A stretch of DNA of 64,000 nucleotides from Lithospermum erythrorhizon (taxonomy: Eukaryota > Streptophyta > Magnoliopsida > Boraginales > Boraginaceae). The notes beneath the pieces were generated by a model that had not been told where the DNA came from, searched no databases, and worked only from the letters and a program-made list of their open reading frames with translations. The position numbers were made by a program, and so were the translations under genes. This document shows, one piece after another, positions 1 through 13,317 of this stretch (within the stretch, counting starts at the first letter, position 1; every line of letters starts with the position of its first letter). The stretch covers positions 682,001-746,000 of the forward strand of contig JADFUC010001346.1 of NCBI GenBank assembly GCA_019722365.1, given 5' to 3'.

Positions 1-798
1 GTTCGAATCACGGATGTAAAACCAAGAGAAAGTATGGAAACTGGCATGGTCCAGCAGGGTTGGCTTTACCACCTAAATTATAGCCAAAGTAACTATCATT
101 ATGGTAGAAGTATGGCCAATTTCATAATATGTCCTTTGATGCCAAATAAATGACAATATCCCCTATTCAAGAGCCAATGGACTGACTGTTACTCCATGCC
201 TTGAAGTTGAAAGAACATTCACATCAATTTTCTTTATAAAGAATATTCTTACATCAATGTTTGTGTATTCTTATTGAACTACTTTCGAACCTTTTTAAAT
301 TTTGGCCAAAACTAAATTTTGAATACCCAATTTGAAGTATTTAAATATTAATATTAGGGTGATAGATGTAACATGATAAAGAAAAAAGTAAAAAGAAAAT
401 GGTAAAATCAAGAGAGATCTAAATAGTAATCCCGATTTAGTTTAATTGATGACATTTCGCTTTTCTATATATTTTTTACCAATGGTCACATTTTCCTCTT
501 TGTTTAATCATTTTTTGATTATGTTTATTTTCATCTACCAAAATGGTTTGTCTACTCAATTAAGAGGGGAAAATAAATTAATTTGGATTGTTGTAATTAA
601 GTGCTCGAAAATTGGGATTCTAGTGATCTCAAATGTAGTTTATTTTATTTTTTTGGGTCATAATTCTCAAGTACGAAGTCTTTGAGAATACTTATATTAG
701 TATAATCTGAAAAAAATCTCATTCCAATAAATGCTGCAGGTAGAGTAAATAAATGGCTTCTGTTTAACAAGAATCCATAAGCTATTAGTCTATTATAA
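1..798. other. AT-rich intergenic DNA, no gene seen
   Basis: No convincing coding region. Open frames here are short and AT-driven. The first bases contain GTTCGAATC, which resembles a tRNA/SINE B box, but too little sequence lies to its left to judge. Confidence 0.5.
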
Positions 799-1476
799 TA
801 GTAAAAACTCTATAAATTAATACCGATAAATTAATAAATCCTCAAAAATAGCAATTTGTCCTAAGCTGACTGATCATTTAAAAATTACAAAATCTGCTAA
901 AATAATAAGATAATAATTTTTTCGGAAATATAATATAGGTCCCAAGAAAATCATGTTAAATTAATAATTCCCTTAAAAAATTGAAAATAATTATTACAAT
1001 TTTAATAAAAATATGATTCTATAGTTGGTTTCTCTGCTTTCTTTAAAGTTCAAATCTCGTTTGAATTCACGTCTACACTGGAATACCCGAGGCTTAAATC
1101 GCGGGACGGCTCCCCAACCTGGCCGTGGCGATTTAGTTCTTCCCTTTAAAGCACACTTCACGAGATTCTCGCCACTCAGCGTTGCCTCGAACCCACACCG
1201 CACGGCAGAGGCTAAGGTACGATAGCTATAAATCGCCTCTTACCACCGAGTTTACGCTTCCTAATCTTTATTATCTTATTGTATTTCTACTGTCTTCTTG
1301 ATATTTTACGTGACACCACATCTTTGACGCATCTCAATAAATTTTAAAACTATTAAATGTACATGTCTTCATGCTATTAAAAATTAATAAATTATTAATT
1401 TATCGATAAATTAATAACTCTCTAAATTAATAAATATTACCAATCCCAACAATATTAATTTATTAAGTTTTTACTA
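799..1476. mobile_element. Non-autonomous TIR element, AT-rich, with nested insert
   Basis: The left end starts TAGTAAAAACTCTATAAATT. The right end read in reverse starts TAGTAAAAACTTAATAAATT, and the two agree at about 22 of 24 positions. The interior near both ends repeats the words ATAAATTAATA and TTAATAAATC. A GC-richer block sits in the middle (about 1030-1260) and looks like a separate nested insertion. I see no clear target-site duplication, so the superfamily is not assigned. The same terminal word family recurs in the tandem array at 50.7-52.3 kb. Confidence 0.55.
1030..1262 (-). mobile_element. SINE-like tRNA-derived sequence (candidate)
   Basis: On the minus strand there is an A-box-like TAAACTCGGTGGTA (1241-1254) followed about 47 nt later by a B-box-like GGTTCGAGGCA (1183-1193). 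That is the arrangement of a tRNA-derived RNA polymerase III promoter. A GC-richer body of about 150 bp follows. A second copy with the same A-to-B spacing is at 26.96-27.12 kb. No poly-A tail or target-site duplication was recognised. The short open frames in this block on both strands are not genes. Confidence 0.45.
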
Positions 1477-1577
1477 TACTTCAATTTTGACCTAGCTCCA
1501 AGATACATACAATATTTTTATGTTTTATTAAAGTGTTTTTTTGAATATTCAACATCAATTAATTAATTTTTATAGTA

Positions 1578-1751
1578 CTTCCCTCTATCCCTATAATTGA
1601 TGTAGCTCATTTTCTATTTATGAAAATTCCTAATTTGATTCTCATTTAGTTCAAATATGTGAAGGAAAAATTTAAGTTTGTGAGTTGAATTTAAAAATTT
1701 ATTAATGTTTGTGTCAAATCAAATGTTTCTATCAAAAACGGATGGAGGAAG
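1578..1751. mobile_element. Stowaway-like MITE, diverged
   Basis: The element is bounded by TA dinucleotides. The left end reads CTTCCCTCTATCCC; the right end in reverse reads CTTCCTCCATCCGT. The ~170 bp AT-rich interior without coding capacity fits a Tc1/mariner-derived Stowaway MITE. The ends have diverged more than in the copy at 17442-17673. Confidence 0.6.
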
Positions 1752-2596
1752 TATTCTATCTTTCGAAGATGGTAAATTTTGATTGTATAATTGATATTCA
1801 AATTCTGATTTAAATCAATGGACGACTCAATAAATAAGATTCCGATTCAAACTTTACAAAGCGGAGCAGACGGCTCAACACTTCGTTTGGTGAACATATT
1901 CTACTCTCTTTCAGAAGACTTTACTCTAACCTATTTAGTTAGAAATTTCTATATTAGTTATTTGTAATACTCAATATTTGTATTAGTAATTTGCAATACT
2001 ATGTAATTGAACTATTCATCGTTAATTTATAAAAGAAAAAAAATCAATTTAAATCAAAATTATCATGGTAATAATGAAGTATATCAAAATAATTTAATGT
2101 ATTTTCAACTTGAGTGTAAATAATGAAGTGTGATATTTTTAAAAAACACACAACTTGAAAATGATAACTCAAAAGAAGTACTATCCTTTTCAACTTACCA
2201 TGACCTTGAGTGTTAACCAGTCTTGATACAATACTACCATAGTTGAGCAGCCACATCTAATTATCTATGCATACAAGCTCAAACGAAACAAGAAATGATA
2301 GTAGACTCAAAAATTCATGATCGAGTCTTGATAGTTATAATTTAAGAGTTTCACATTAAATAAGTTTTCTGTAGTCCTCAAATAATAATTTATTGCATAT
2401 AAAATTTAGATCATCATGATTTAATACCTTTATAATTTAAATATAAAGACATCTAAGACTTGTATACCTCCATTTAAACCTCCAAGAAACCAATACAAAA
2501 AAATAAGAAAAAAGAAAAAGCTAGAAATTTAATTGTTGCTTGTGCTCCAATAATCACATTAAAGTTACAAATCCAAATTTAACAAGCCAAAATACC
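1752..2596. other. AT-rich intergenic DNA upstream of HIPP, no gene seen
   Basis: No supported coding sequence. This is the likely distal promoter region of the HIPP gene that follows. Confidence 0.5.
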
Positions 2597-2608
2597 AATA
2601 AATAAAGG
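2597..2608 (+). promoter_or_regulatory. TATA-like box of HIPP gene
   Basis: AATAAATAAAGG lies about 375 nt upstream of the HIPP start codon. It is followed by a long CT-rich leader (about 2630-2982) containing a (TTG)n run near 2815, typical of plant 5' UTRs. The transcription start is inferred, not seen. Confidence 0.35.
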
Positions 2609-2982
2609 CCAAAACAGAGTGTTTTGTGGAGTCTTTCTTCTCTCATTGTGTCTATCTTAAACTCTCTCTTCCATGTCCTTAGTCTCTCTCTATTTCACAC
2701 ACACATATACTCTGAAATAGAGGAAGCAAAGTTAGTCACAAGTGATTAATGTCCACCCACCATCCCTGAAATCTTTATTTCTCTCTTTGTTTCATAAATA
2801 CTTTGTTTTTCTTCTTGTTGTTGTTGTTGTTGTGTTCTTTTGTCTTGTAAACTTCCACTTTGTTTTTCTTTGCCTAGTGTCCCATTTTATTGTCATCTTT
2901 GTAACTATTTCATTTCAGTTCACTACCTCAGCTAAAGTTTATTTCAAAGATCTATTCACAGCTCTCATTGTTGAACAAAACC

Positions 2983-5252
2983 ATGAGTAAAGAAGAGTTC
3001 TTGAAGATCCAGGTACATTCATATCACTCAAAAATAGAATAATCACATTGGTATATACAAGTATATAAGTTGTTTTGTTTCATTTTGGATTTTATGCTTC
3101 ACTTTATTTATTGACAACCTTTTGTCATTTTAGTTTGTCTGTTGACTCCTTTTTTAGACTATACCATTTGAATTTTGCTTTAACACTGAGATTTTTCTCA
3201 TGTCAAAGACTCGAAGTCTAATTGTTCTTGTTGGATTTTTTTTATTGTCTATGTGTGAGTTGTATTTTAGTTTGCTTACTTTTTAAACTTCTAATTGATG
3301 ATGAAAAAAAAAATGTTGAAGCTACTGACTTTTTTGGCCTAACTTAACTGGCTTTGCTTGTACATGCAGACTTGTATCCTTAAAGTCCATATACACTGTG
3401 ATGGTTGCAAACATAAAGTGAAGAAAATCTTGCAGAAGATTGATGGTAATTATTCAATTTCAAGATTCAATTTTTATTTTTACCCATATTTTTTTTACAG
3501 TGAGTAATTTGTTTTCAATAACATATAAGCATAGTAAAGGATGAAAGAATAGTTCGACTAGGATTAATCTAGATATTACTCACAATAACGACGTCTTGGT
3601 TTGAGTCCTTAGTCTTATTTTTCTTATGAAAAAATGAATAAATAACTAACATAAGCATAGTAGTTAACAATTATAACCCTGTGATTGATTTTTGTAGTTT
3701 CCATGTCCCAATTTGTTTGTCATGTAAATCTTGTGCAGGGGTTTATAAGTTCAGTATAGATTCAGAACAGGGGAAGGTAACAGTATCAGGAAACGTTGAT
3801 GCAGCCACTCTGATCAAGAAACTCACAAAAAATGGAAAGCATGCAGAGCTGTGGGGTGCACCAAAGGGCAACAATAATCAACAGCTTGCCAATCAGTTCA
3901 AAGATATGCAAATTGGTGGCGGCGGTAAAGGTGGTAACCAGAACAACAAAGGCCAAAAGGGTGGTGGTGGAAACCAGTTGCAACATCCAGGGAAAGGTGG
4001 TGGTAGTGGTGGTCCAAATAATCAAATGCAGCAGCAAATGAAAGGGATTCAAGATATGAAGCTGCCTCAATTGAAGGGGTTAAACATGCCATTCAACAAT
4101 AATAACAACAAAGGTGGGGGGCAAGATCACAAGGCTCTCAAGTCTAAAGTGGTAGATGAGGATGAGTTTGATGACGACGATCTTGATGATGATTTTGAAG
4201 ATGACGATGATGATTATGATGAGGACGGTGATGAATTTGATGATGAATATGATGATGCTCCGAGTAAAATCAAACTGCCACCGATGGGAAATGGTGGTGG
4301 TGGTAAACAGATGCCAACTATGCCAAATATGATGATGAATGGTGGTCAGATGCCTAATATGCCTAATATGATGAAGAGCGGTGGTCAGATGCCTAATATG
4401 CCTAATATGATGAAGAATGGTGGTCCGATGCCTAATATGCCTAATGCGATGATGAATGGTCAGCATCCTATGCTCATGAAAGGGGCCAATGGAGGGGGTG
4501 GCGGGACTGCTGCCAATGGAGGGAATAATGGTGGAAATGGGAAAAAGGGTGGCGGTGGTGGCAACATACCAGTGCAAATGAACATGGGAGGTGGGAATAA
4601 CAATGGGAAAAAAGGAGGCGGTGGAGGGAACCCGAATCAAGGTGGCGGTGGTGGTCAAAAGGGGGGTAAGAATGGTGGTGGCCAACCTCCTGAAGGTAAA
4701 CATGGTAGTGGACAGAACAAGAATGGTGGTGGGGGTAACATCATGAATGGTAATGGAGGCAAGAAGGGGGGTCCAATGAATGATGAGTTTAAGGGCATGC
4801 CTAATATGATGGCTGGAATGAATGCTGGAGGTGGTAGTGGTGGGGGTCCAATGACAAATATGCCTATGGGTCATATGGGGCAAATGGGACAGATGGGTAA
4901 TGTTCCAATGGGTCAGATTCCAGCTGTTCAGGGACTACCAGCTGGTGCACCGCCAACAATGGCTAGTGGCGGTGGGGGAAATCCTGGTGCTTATTTCCAG
5001 GGAGGCGGTCCTCAGGCAATGCCCGGTAACCCATACTTTCAGCAACAATTGGCCTCGGCCATGATGAATCAACCCCGTGCAATTGCTGTTGGAAATGACA
5101 GGTTTCAACCAATGATGTATGCTAGGCCACCACCAGAAACTAATTACATGCCTCCTTACCATCCATACGGGCAATACCCGCCACCTACACCACATGATCC
5201 ATATACGAACTACTTCGACGATGAAAACACTTCAAGTTGTAGTGTGATGTGA
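2983..5252 (+). CDS. HIPP: Heavy-metal-associated isoprenylated plant protein (HIPP), 3 exons
   Basis: The exons are 2983-3012, 3370-3445 and 3739-5252, all with GT/AG introns, giving 539 residues. Residues 9 to about 75 form an HMA domain with the metal-binding Cys-x-x-Cys as HCDGC (Cys20, Cys23). The rest is a long low-complexity tail rich in Gly, Asn, Lys and Met. It has an acidic Asp/Glu run (about residues 176-208), a 13-residue tandem repeat (about 237-275) and a Tyr/Pro-rich end. The protein stops in CSVM, a CaaX box that predicts farnesylation and membrane or nuclear-envelope targeting. HIPPs bind heavy metals or act as partners in stress signalling; the substrate here is unknown. Arabidopsis At3g06130, which neighbours MUTE, is the likely counterpart. 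The first exon was assigned because its ten codons lead in frame into the HMA strand. The frame is intact throughout. Confidence 0.93.
4341..4457 (+). repeat. 39-bp coding tandem repeat inside HIPP
   Basis: Three head-to-tail 39-bp units start at 4341, 4380 and 4419. They encode [13 protein letters not shown] and close variants ([26 protein letters not shown]). A degenerate fourth unit precedes them. The reading frame is kept, so copy number can vary without breaking the protein. Confidence 0.9.
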
Positions 5253-6060
5253 AGTGATCCTACACACACCCTTGATCAGCCCCAGGGGGACAAGTTTAAG
5301 GCATCGTTTAGGCCTTAAAGGTGGAGCATAATGATCCTTTGTTGATTTAAGGCTTTAAGATACTGTTAAATGACTTGCTTAGTCTTCATATATGTCATAA
5401 TATACAAAGTAGAACTAGTTTACATTTTGGACCCTTTCTAGTTATCTTTTCTTTCTAATTAATCCCAAGTTTGAGATGGGGTTTTCATCATTGGGGAAAG
5501 TCTTGATAGACAGTATAGTTGATGCCAAGCCAATATCCCGAGTGTGGATGGAGATGGTTAATTTCTTATGGATATGTTTATATACCAATAAGATGAATTT
5601 GAAACATGGGATGTTTTAAATATATCCAATTATAAATTAAATTATCCATACCCCTACTCGTTGTCTATTTCCTCCATCTTCAATGTAAGTTAATGGAGTA
5701 GGTTCATCATTTTAATACTATATCTTACTTTAGCAGTTTAGCTTTACATTTAAATCAAACATATTGATAAACAAAGCCTCGTGGGCTCTGACCTCAGTAA
5801 TATCATACTGTACTTTTCTTATTGTAAGTTTCATGTTGTGTTGTACTACATCAAATTATTAGAGCAATGGAGGTAGGCACCAATAAGTGGTACATGATTT
5901 ATCTTCCTTGATAGACAAGTGAATAAATATAGAATTTTCAGTAACTAAGTTTAATTCAAATAATCTGGAGTAGTAATATATTATAAATGTATCAATATAA
6001 CTAATTGTTTAAATTAAAAGTACGAAATATTTCAAAATAATTTTTTATTTTTAACAAATT
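5253..6060. other. HIPP 3' UTR and intergenic DNA
   Basis: The HIPP 3' UTR begins here; its end is not defined. No other coding sequence is seen. Confidence 0.5.
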
Positions 6061-6164
6061 TGATCTTTTATCACTAATTATATATTTTTGTCCGTATAAT
6101 AAAGTTTCTTTTTGATCTTTTATCACTAATTTTATATTTTTGTCCTTATAATAAAGTTTCTTTT
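6061..6164. repeat. 52-bp tandem duplication
   Basis: Two nearly identical copies start TGATCTTTTATCACTAATT at 6061 and 6113, differing at very few positions. Weaker related T-rich sequence continues to about 6210. Confidence 0.85.
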
Positions 6165-6577
6165 TTTCATACTAAAATTTTCATTTTTCATAATAAAGTT
6201 TTCATTTCTCACATTAATGAAGGATGAAAAATAAAATTTGTATACATAAATAACTTTTAATTTAAACGATCATTTATATTGATACACATCATTATAGGTC
6301 CGAAGTTGTTTACCTAAACCGTGAAAATCACAAGGTAACGAAACAGACAAGTTGGGAGGCAAATAATAAAGAGTGAAAAATGAATTATTCCGAATTTGTG
6401 ATCCATATTGTTGATGTCCCACCAAACAGGGCGTAAAAGGGGAGCCTAGAGAATCTAACGGCGCTGACAATTGACACGAAATATTAGCTGAGCATGGTTT
6501 AGTCAAAATCAACAAAGAAGAAGAGCATCAACCAAATTACTCACTCGTCTTCTACTATCAAAACACTGACAAATCAC

Positions 6578-6662
6578 ATGATCATCATAATCATAATCAT
6601 ACACATACATAAATCATACATGTACATAATGTACAATCATACATACATTCAATACATACGGA
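6578..6662. repeat. Imperfect CATA/ATC microsatellite
   Basis: Runs of ATCATAATC and CATACATA form a simple-sequence stretch. Short open frames across it are artefacts. Confidence 0.7.
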
Positions 6663-9600
6663 TATGCACTTACTTGATTAGGGGACCCCCAGTATTATTT
6701 CATCCAATCAGGACAGGAGAAAGGGGACAATTTGGTACAATTCCCGTTAAGTACATAATCCATCGCACGATATCCGAAATTATCTTGGATTTGAAACAAT
6801 TATTTAGTCTATTTTTAAAATATTTTATTTAATTACACTTTATATATTAATTGTTATATAAAACTTTCATTTGAACGGTATTCCCAAATTATATGATATT
6901 TACAGTGTGCATTCGAAAATTAGCGCCTACGGATTTTTCGTTAAAAATAAAAATAAAAAATAAAGAATGGTAAATGAACTTCAAAGGCTTCTTTCTTTGT
7001 TTGGAGCCCTTCAAATGAATGAATAAGCAGTGTGAGTTTCAATATGCTCGAGTATTTGGTAGCAATATAAGCTGGATTCATGGAGGCACCCAACACTTTA
7101 GGCATTATTATCAAGGGAGAGCACTATTCATTCTTTACAAAATTTATGGCTTTATGTCTATAACTCTTATGAGTATAGTGATGGAGAGGGGTGTGAAAAT
7201 GAGTGGGTTGGTGCAAAATCATTAGGAACATGACAGAAGCAAATGGCTTTTCACTTTCTGGCCTTAGAATTTTGACTCAGATTTGAAGAAATTCAGAAAA
7301 AAGTGCTTCAGGACATGGGTCTCTCTGTTTTCTAATTATGAATGCATGCGTGATTGGTACCTATCTTCTGTTTCATCGCAATTTAGTGCAGTAATTAAGT
7401 GAAAGTGATCCTTTTTAGTCCTATATTATCATCTTCTCAACTGTCATCCTAATTATTGACTTCATCTACTCCTTCATGGAAGTATAAGAATCTAATTATT
7501 TATGACTCTTCATACAGCCAATTCGACTTCTTTTATAAAAAACAAACTCATGTTAAATTGGCAGCAAAAGTTCTGGGCCCCCGATCAATCACGATATTCC
7601 GCGATTAATTCTTTCATAATATCTCAAAATGAATCTCAAGAACCGTTAGCTGGTGATTTATATTATTTTTTAAGAATTTAATTATTTAGAATTTAAATTT
7701 TCAATAATGATACATATATGAATTTTTGAGTGTATCAATCAATTTTCTCGTAAGGATCGGACCTCATTATGACGATTAAAACTCCTTCACCCTTCATCCA
7801 ACTAATATTTAATGATTAATATTCTACAAGTATTTAATGATTAATATTCTACCTGGAATGTGAAAACTTTTTATTCTGCTAATAACTTTATTCTACAAAG
7901 AGAGTCAAGTTATAAACTTTAATGTACTTACTATTTAAACGTTAATTCGAATTTCAATCAAAATTATCAATGCTTTTCAATATGCCTGAAACTTATTGTA
8001 TTTATTATAAAAAGTAGTGTGACTACCTTTTGTAGAGTATTAAAATATCTTACATACGGAGTATTTTACTTATATATTCGGAATTTCGGACTATATTTCA
8101 AAGTACGCTTTATCTCCCTCCGTGGATACTTGATTAGCTCAAGAAGTTATGCGACCAATTTCGAATTCGCACTAAATAAAAAAGTTTCATTTGTAAGTGC
8201 TGAAGTTTTGTCAAGTTTCCTCATCATTTGTCGGTGGGATCCTCAAATCCCCTCAATATGCCCATTTTCATGCATTATCCTCTCTATCGGTCCATTTCAC
8301 AACATTGATTGATATGATTTCTCTACTATAAATATATCGAGCATCTCGACTCGACTCGCTTATACCCATTCGCGTGAAGCAACGAGTCGGGTGCCGGGTA
8401 GTACAAGCTTCGAATTTTTTTGTAATTTTCAAATTAAACCTTTAATCTTTGTAAATTTTCTCAAATTAAGGTAATTAATTGAATAACGAACTAAAAATAG
8501 CTTAAACAAAAGCATACACCTCTTATGTAGCAAATGTAATTATCTATAAACCATAATAATTCTTTTGAATAATGTTATTACTCTTTTTAGGATTATGTAT
8601 TGAATATATTTTAAAATATTTTTAAAATTTCTACAATTTGTTAATCTTAATTTGAAAGAAATATCGAGCTGTAATTTTGATTTCAAACGCAGCATCACTG
8701 CCTCAGACTCCGACTCATCAACTAACGAAGCGGTCTATCGAATCGGCATTGAAGCCGGTGCTCGAAAGCGGTAATCGTTACTCAAGCCGATGCCAAGACT
8801 AGTCAAAAACGTGTTCGAGTTCAAATTTGGGGTAAACTTCTAATATTTTGATAAACATGCTGAAAAAAATTTCTATTTCAATTACGTTGAGGCAAAATTA
8901 CTATTGTTGAAGTGAACTTTGGAATAAATGTTATTTTCATATTTCTGGCTCTAAACGAGACTATCATTTTCACAGTAATGCTTCATTATTTTGCTCTTCA
9001 TCAATAACATCTTGTCTTTCTTTTGTTCAACGTGACAGTTATAATTCCAGAAACAAGGAATGGAGCGCTGAGATGTTAATCAATTTGTTCAAGTTCAAAA
9101 CGACGCGGTGATCAAAGCGGTCAACTCTCGATTTAGTTTATCATAATGAATTTTACAATTAATCGCCTCAAAGTTTAAAATGATAAATTATCCTCAAATT
9201 TGATTCCAATCATATTTGACGCCAAATTCTAACACCTCCTAAAACGAGCACTAAACTCGCAATACTTTTTGCTATCATCTCACCAAATCAGAATAACTAA
9301 CTATCTGCATCAAAGACAACTCGATCCCACTCATCGCATCATTTCCTCGCACATTCTTTCTTTGATGGAAGTAAACTAGCGAGTTTGCATTGATTGTGTA
9401 AAAAATATATGAATGATAATTAAGTCTTTGTCATAACTTAATCAGATGTGACACTTTTTTCACAATCGTATATAAAAGAAAGACCTTTATAATTTATTTT
9501 CTTTTATAACCATATTAATTTTTAACATGTGCCGCCAATAGACAAATTTGTAGAAAGTGTTATATATGAAGTTTAATATAAAATGTAATGAAAGTATAAA

Positions 9601-12600
9601 TATATATTAGTTCCATACCAAATTCAAGAAGGTATACTCAAAATCAAGACCTATATTGTAGTGCTATGGAACAATGTGAAGAAGACATCAAGTTTACCCA
9701 TTGAACGGCGTAATGATGCTCCTGTCCTCACCCGGCCCCCATGTTATTCTTTTCCGAAAATGAGTGCATTTGTAGTTGAATTACCCGTTCTCCACATTTT
9801 AAGATGGCGCACCATCAACATACCATAAACTTTCAACACCTGGATTTCTCATGGATGCCATTACAATCACACTCAAATAATTACAGTATCATTTATTTTT
9901 CCAATTCATTTCTAATGACATCTACGTTATTACTTATGTATATCGTCAAAATTAATATTTCATCGGAAACGATGAATTACATAAAATGAAGTTAACATCC
10001 GCCACCACAAATAGCCAATAGCTGGCCACATTACCCACATATGCCATCTCGTTGACTTCAGAGGCGCACATACTGCAACAATAGCAGTACCCCAACAGGA
10101 GTAAACATACAAATCCAATGCCATTTTAGCTCAAATGACAAACACAGATAGGTGTCATCTAAATGAGTGACAATGAAAATATTCACTAAATTGATTGTGG
10201 AGTAGCGTGTAGCAATTAGCCACATTAATTATTCCTGAGTACAGTTATATCAGTCCCAACAACTCTACATTCCAGTCATAACTCATAAGTTCTGTACTAA
10301 GATAAACAATCAATTGATCAACCAACATCAGTTGTACAATTATATATTGCTAATTAGCTTGACAATAAGTAGGTGAAATATGATAGAAAACAAACATACG
10401 TACTTTTTAAAGGAAACCAATATTACACTGAGAAAATTAATGCATTTGTTGTTGCTACCTAATATGGGAGATGGCATATACTCTGTTTTTATTTCAATTT
10501 TCACGGTTATTATTATATATATTCTGTATCATGCAACAAAAATATTCCACATACTTTTCCTAGTTGCAACCTGCGAAGCATGTAGTAAATTTAGTTACAA
10601 ATCATATACATATATTATAAGAAATAGCGAATTTTGAAATAACATTAAGAGAAGGCCAACTCCATGAAGAATTTAGGATAAATTAGTAAAATTATACTAG
10701 TAATTTTAATATCAATCGATTTTAAAATGTACCTCATGGATTATAAAGACTAATAATTTAAACATCTCTCGTAACACTGCAAGCACACAACAATTCTCTT
10801 GAAACACACTAAAATCTTAAGTGTCGACATGTTTGGGCGGGAGTATTTTCGAATTATTAACAACAAACACACATACACCAACAATTGTGATCGTCCCTTT
10901 CATCAGTAGTCAAATTAAACTATCAAAGCTAAAGTTATCAAATACTCCACCTAGCTATTTACTGAATGATATTATTATCGTACATTACCAACCTAGCTAG
11001 CTAGAAAGATGCGACAAGTCTTCATTTCAGAGAGAATTTCTCTTTCAAAGTTGAGAAAATTCAACTGGAACGTAGAACAAAGCTGCCCATGTGAAGCATC
11101 AAATGACATGAATCATGATGAGAAATTGTATACTAACTTTGTCCGGCCTTGAACATTGTGAAAACTGTACTGTGCTTGTCGTACTTATAGACGATCAATC
11201 AACAATTGGTTGCATGCCGTTGCTGCAATATAGTATATTTATCACTGACTCATGTTTACCAGCCCTAGTTAATTAACACAACCTAGACCCGAAATAAAAT
11301 CCTACCTAAATAGACCATTAAAATAAGATTAATAATTTTTTCACTCTAATTTTTCATATTGATATTTCCGGGAAATTAACAATAGACGATAAAATACATA
11401 CAATACCCCAAATTTATTTAAAATGTATTATTATTATTTGGTTTTAAGAAATTTTGGTGTGTTTAACTTTATCAATATGTGTAAACCAATCTATACAGAT
11501 GAAAGACGACATGTTTAGTCAACTGATGATAATAAAAATATAATGTCATTCTTCTCATTTTCTTCCTCATGACAAAATTAAACCGGACCTAACATAACCT
11601 AATTTTTAATGAAGTTCAAAAAGCAATGATGAGGAATTGAAATGATTATCAATAAGAGTTGATATGCTCATATTATATATATATTATATTAAAAAAATAA
11701 TAAAGAGACTGATGCAAGTCAAAAAGCAGGAATGAAGGGCTAATTCCGAGGGTACTAATACGTTGAAAGCACAATGTACGAGGTTTAATTAGCAGAATAT
11801 CACATGATTTTGGTTGAGCAATGTTGGCCACTGCCTCCCCTTCAGCCACCGTGTTGAGAGTATCGTTGTTGCTACATACATACTCCGTCTTGTTTTTATT
11901 TTTTAATTCGTCCATGCTTGAAATAAAGCTCTTGTTTTTATTCTATCATTCAACAACCCCTTTGGAAGTTGAAAAAATACAATCATTATGTTTTCACAAT
12001 GGATATTTTTCTTTCCCACAATGGGATTGTAGACTTCAAGTCCATATATAGTTATTTGATCACTAGGCTTTCACAAGCGATTTTTAGTTTGAACCATCTT
12101 CTTCTAGTGAAAAATGTTTATGAACTACATACAAATCCTGTGTCCCTAATCGTATCATATTGTAAATTCATGTTATAATTAATTGGATGTAGTATTTACT
12201 ATATATGATACTTATGATCAAAACCATAATGTTTGTAACATAGAATGGACATTGTTGTGCCAATTAGGTGTAGAGGGTCATCATGGGCTCATGGCGGAGT
12301 GGTGTAAGATGCTTGCTTGTGCCTTGAGGTATTATCTTATCCTTAATTCAACTTGATTTGACATCACTAATCAGGGCCAGGTTGAACAACTAACGTAACT
12401 AATAGTCATGATGATTATTACTTATCTTCATCAGTACTGTATTACGAAGTACTAACCACGTTTATTTCATTAATGAACCATGTATATCAACGCTACCACC
12501 AGCCAGCTACTGCAAAACATCGTTTAATTGAATGATCATGGAGATCAATGCAACTACGTACCATAAAGTACTGTACATCAATATGTGACATACTTGTTTC

Positions 12601-13130
12601 AATAATTAACAAAATGTTTAAAGAAAAAATCAATTTATAATCAAGGAGTGAGTCCCATTAGTAACATAAAGTTTATAATTTTGTTAAAAAATGGTCAATA
12701 TAGGTATCATGGATGCACATATATGTGGGTGGGAGTACAGTATATCCATATTCCATCATTTTACCAATAGAATTCAAACAAACAAATAAAGTACTACAAT
12801 AAGATTAGGTTTATGTCAATTTACAAGCAAAGTGCCCCACTATTATTCAGATATATCAAAGGATGGCTAAAATATCTTCTCGAATTCAAGTGACACATGA
12901 CTTTTATCGTTTTAATTTGTTTTTCAGGTAAATATGTTTTCTCCATTTTTTCTGTTCACTTTTTTTGTTTCATTTTATGTCTTGAAAATTGCAATGAAAT
13001 TTTTAGAAGTAATAGATCGGCGTAAATTTGGGACTTGAGAGTTGGATCATACATTTGGTTGAACTTATAAAATAGGCCCATGGACCTGGGTTAAGTCTTA
13101 AGTCTTAACCAGTATCATGCTCTGGCCTCA
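6663..13130. other. Long AT-rich intergenic stretch, no gene seen
   Basis: I find no exon-like sequence with recognisable protein similarity. There is a short direct duplication of TATTTAATGATTAATATTCT near 7807 and 7832. Patches of higher GC (about 8340-8400 and 8690-8820) look like old transposon remains but have no ends I can define. Confidence 0.4.
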
Positions 13131-13317
13131 ATTGCTTGGCCCTAAGAGTAATATAGTCCCTGGTAGTCGAGTCTAACGAACCGCCCGCCCGCCCCTCTAC
13201 AACGAACCGATCGCCCCGTAACATGCCCACGGGCCTGCAGTTCAGCAAAGAATCGGGCCGCCGCCCAAGCATGAACATCAAGCCCCTATTCGTTCGAGAC
13301 CCGTGTATCAGAGTCGA

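Noticed and set aside
2742..2990. Open frame overlapping the HIPP start
   Set aside because: It lacks an ATG start, is T-rich and lies in the HIPP leader.
4080..4883. 267-codon open frame on the minus strand inside HIPP
   Set aside because: It is a mirror of the Gly/Asn/Asp-repeat coding sequence of HIPP, giving only His/Thr/Ile-rich noise.
12283..12345. TGGCGGAGTGG resembling a tRNA A box
   Set aside because: No B box or cloverleaf can be found within the next 90 bases.
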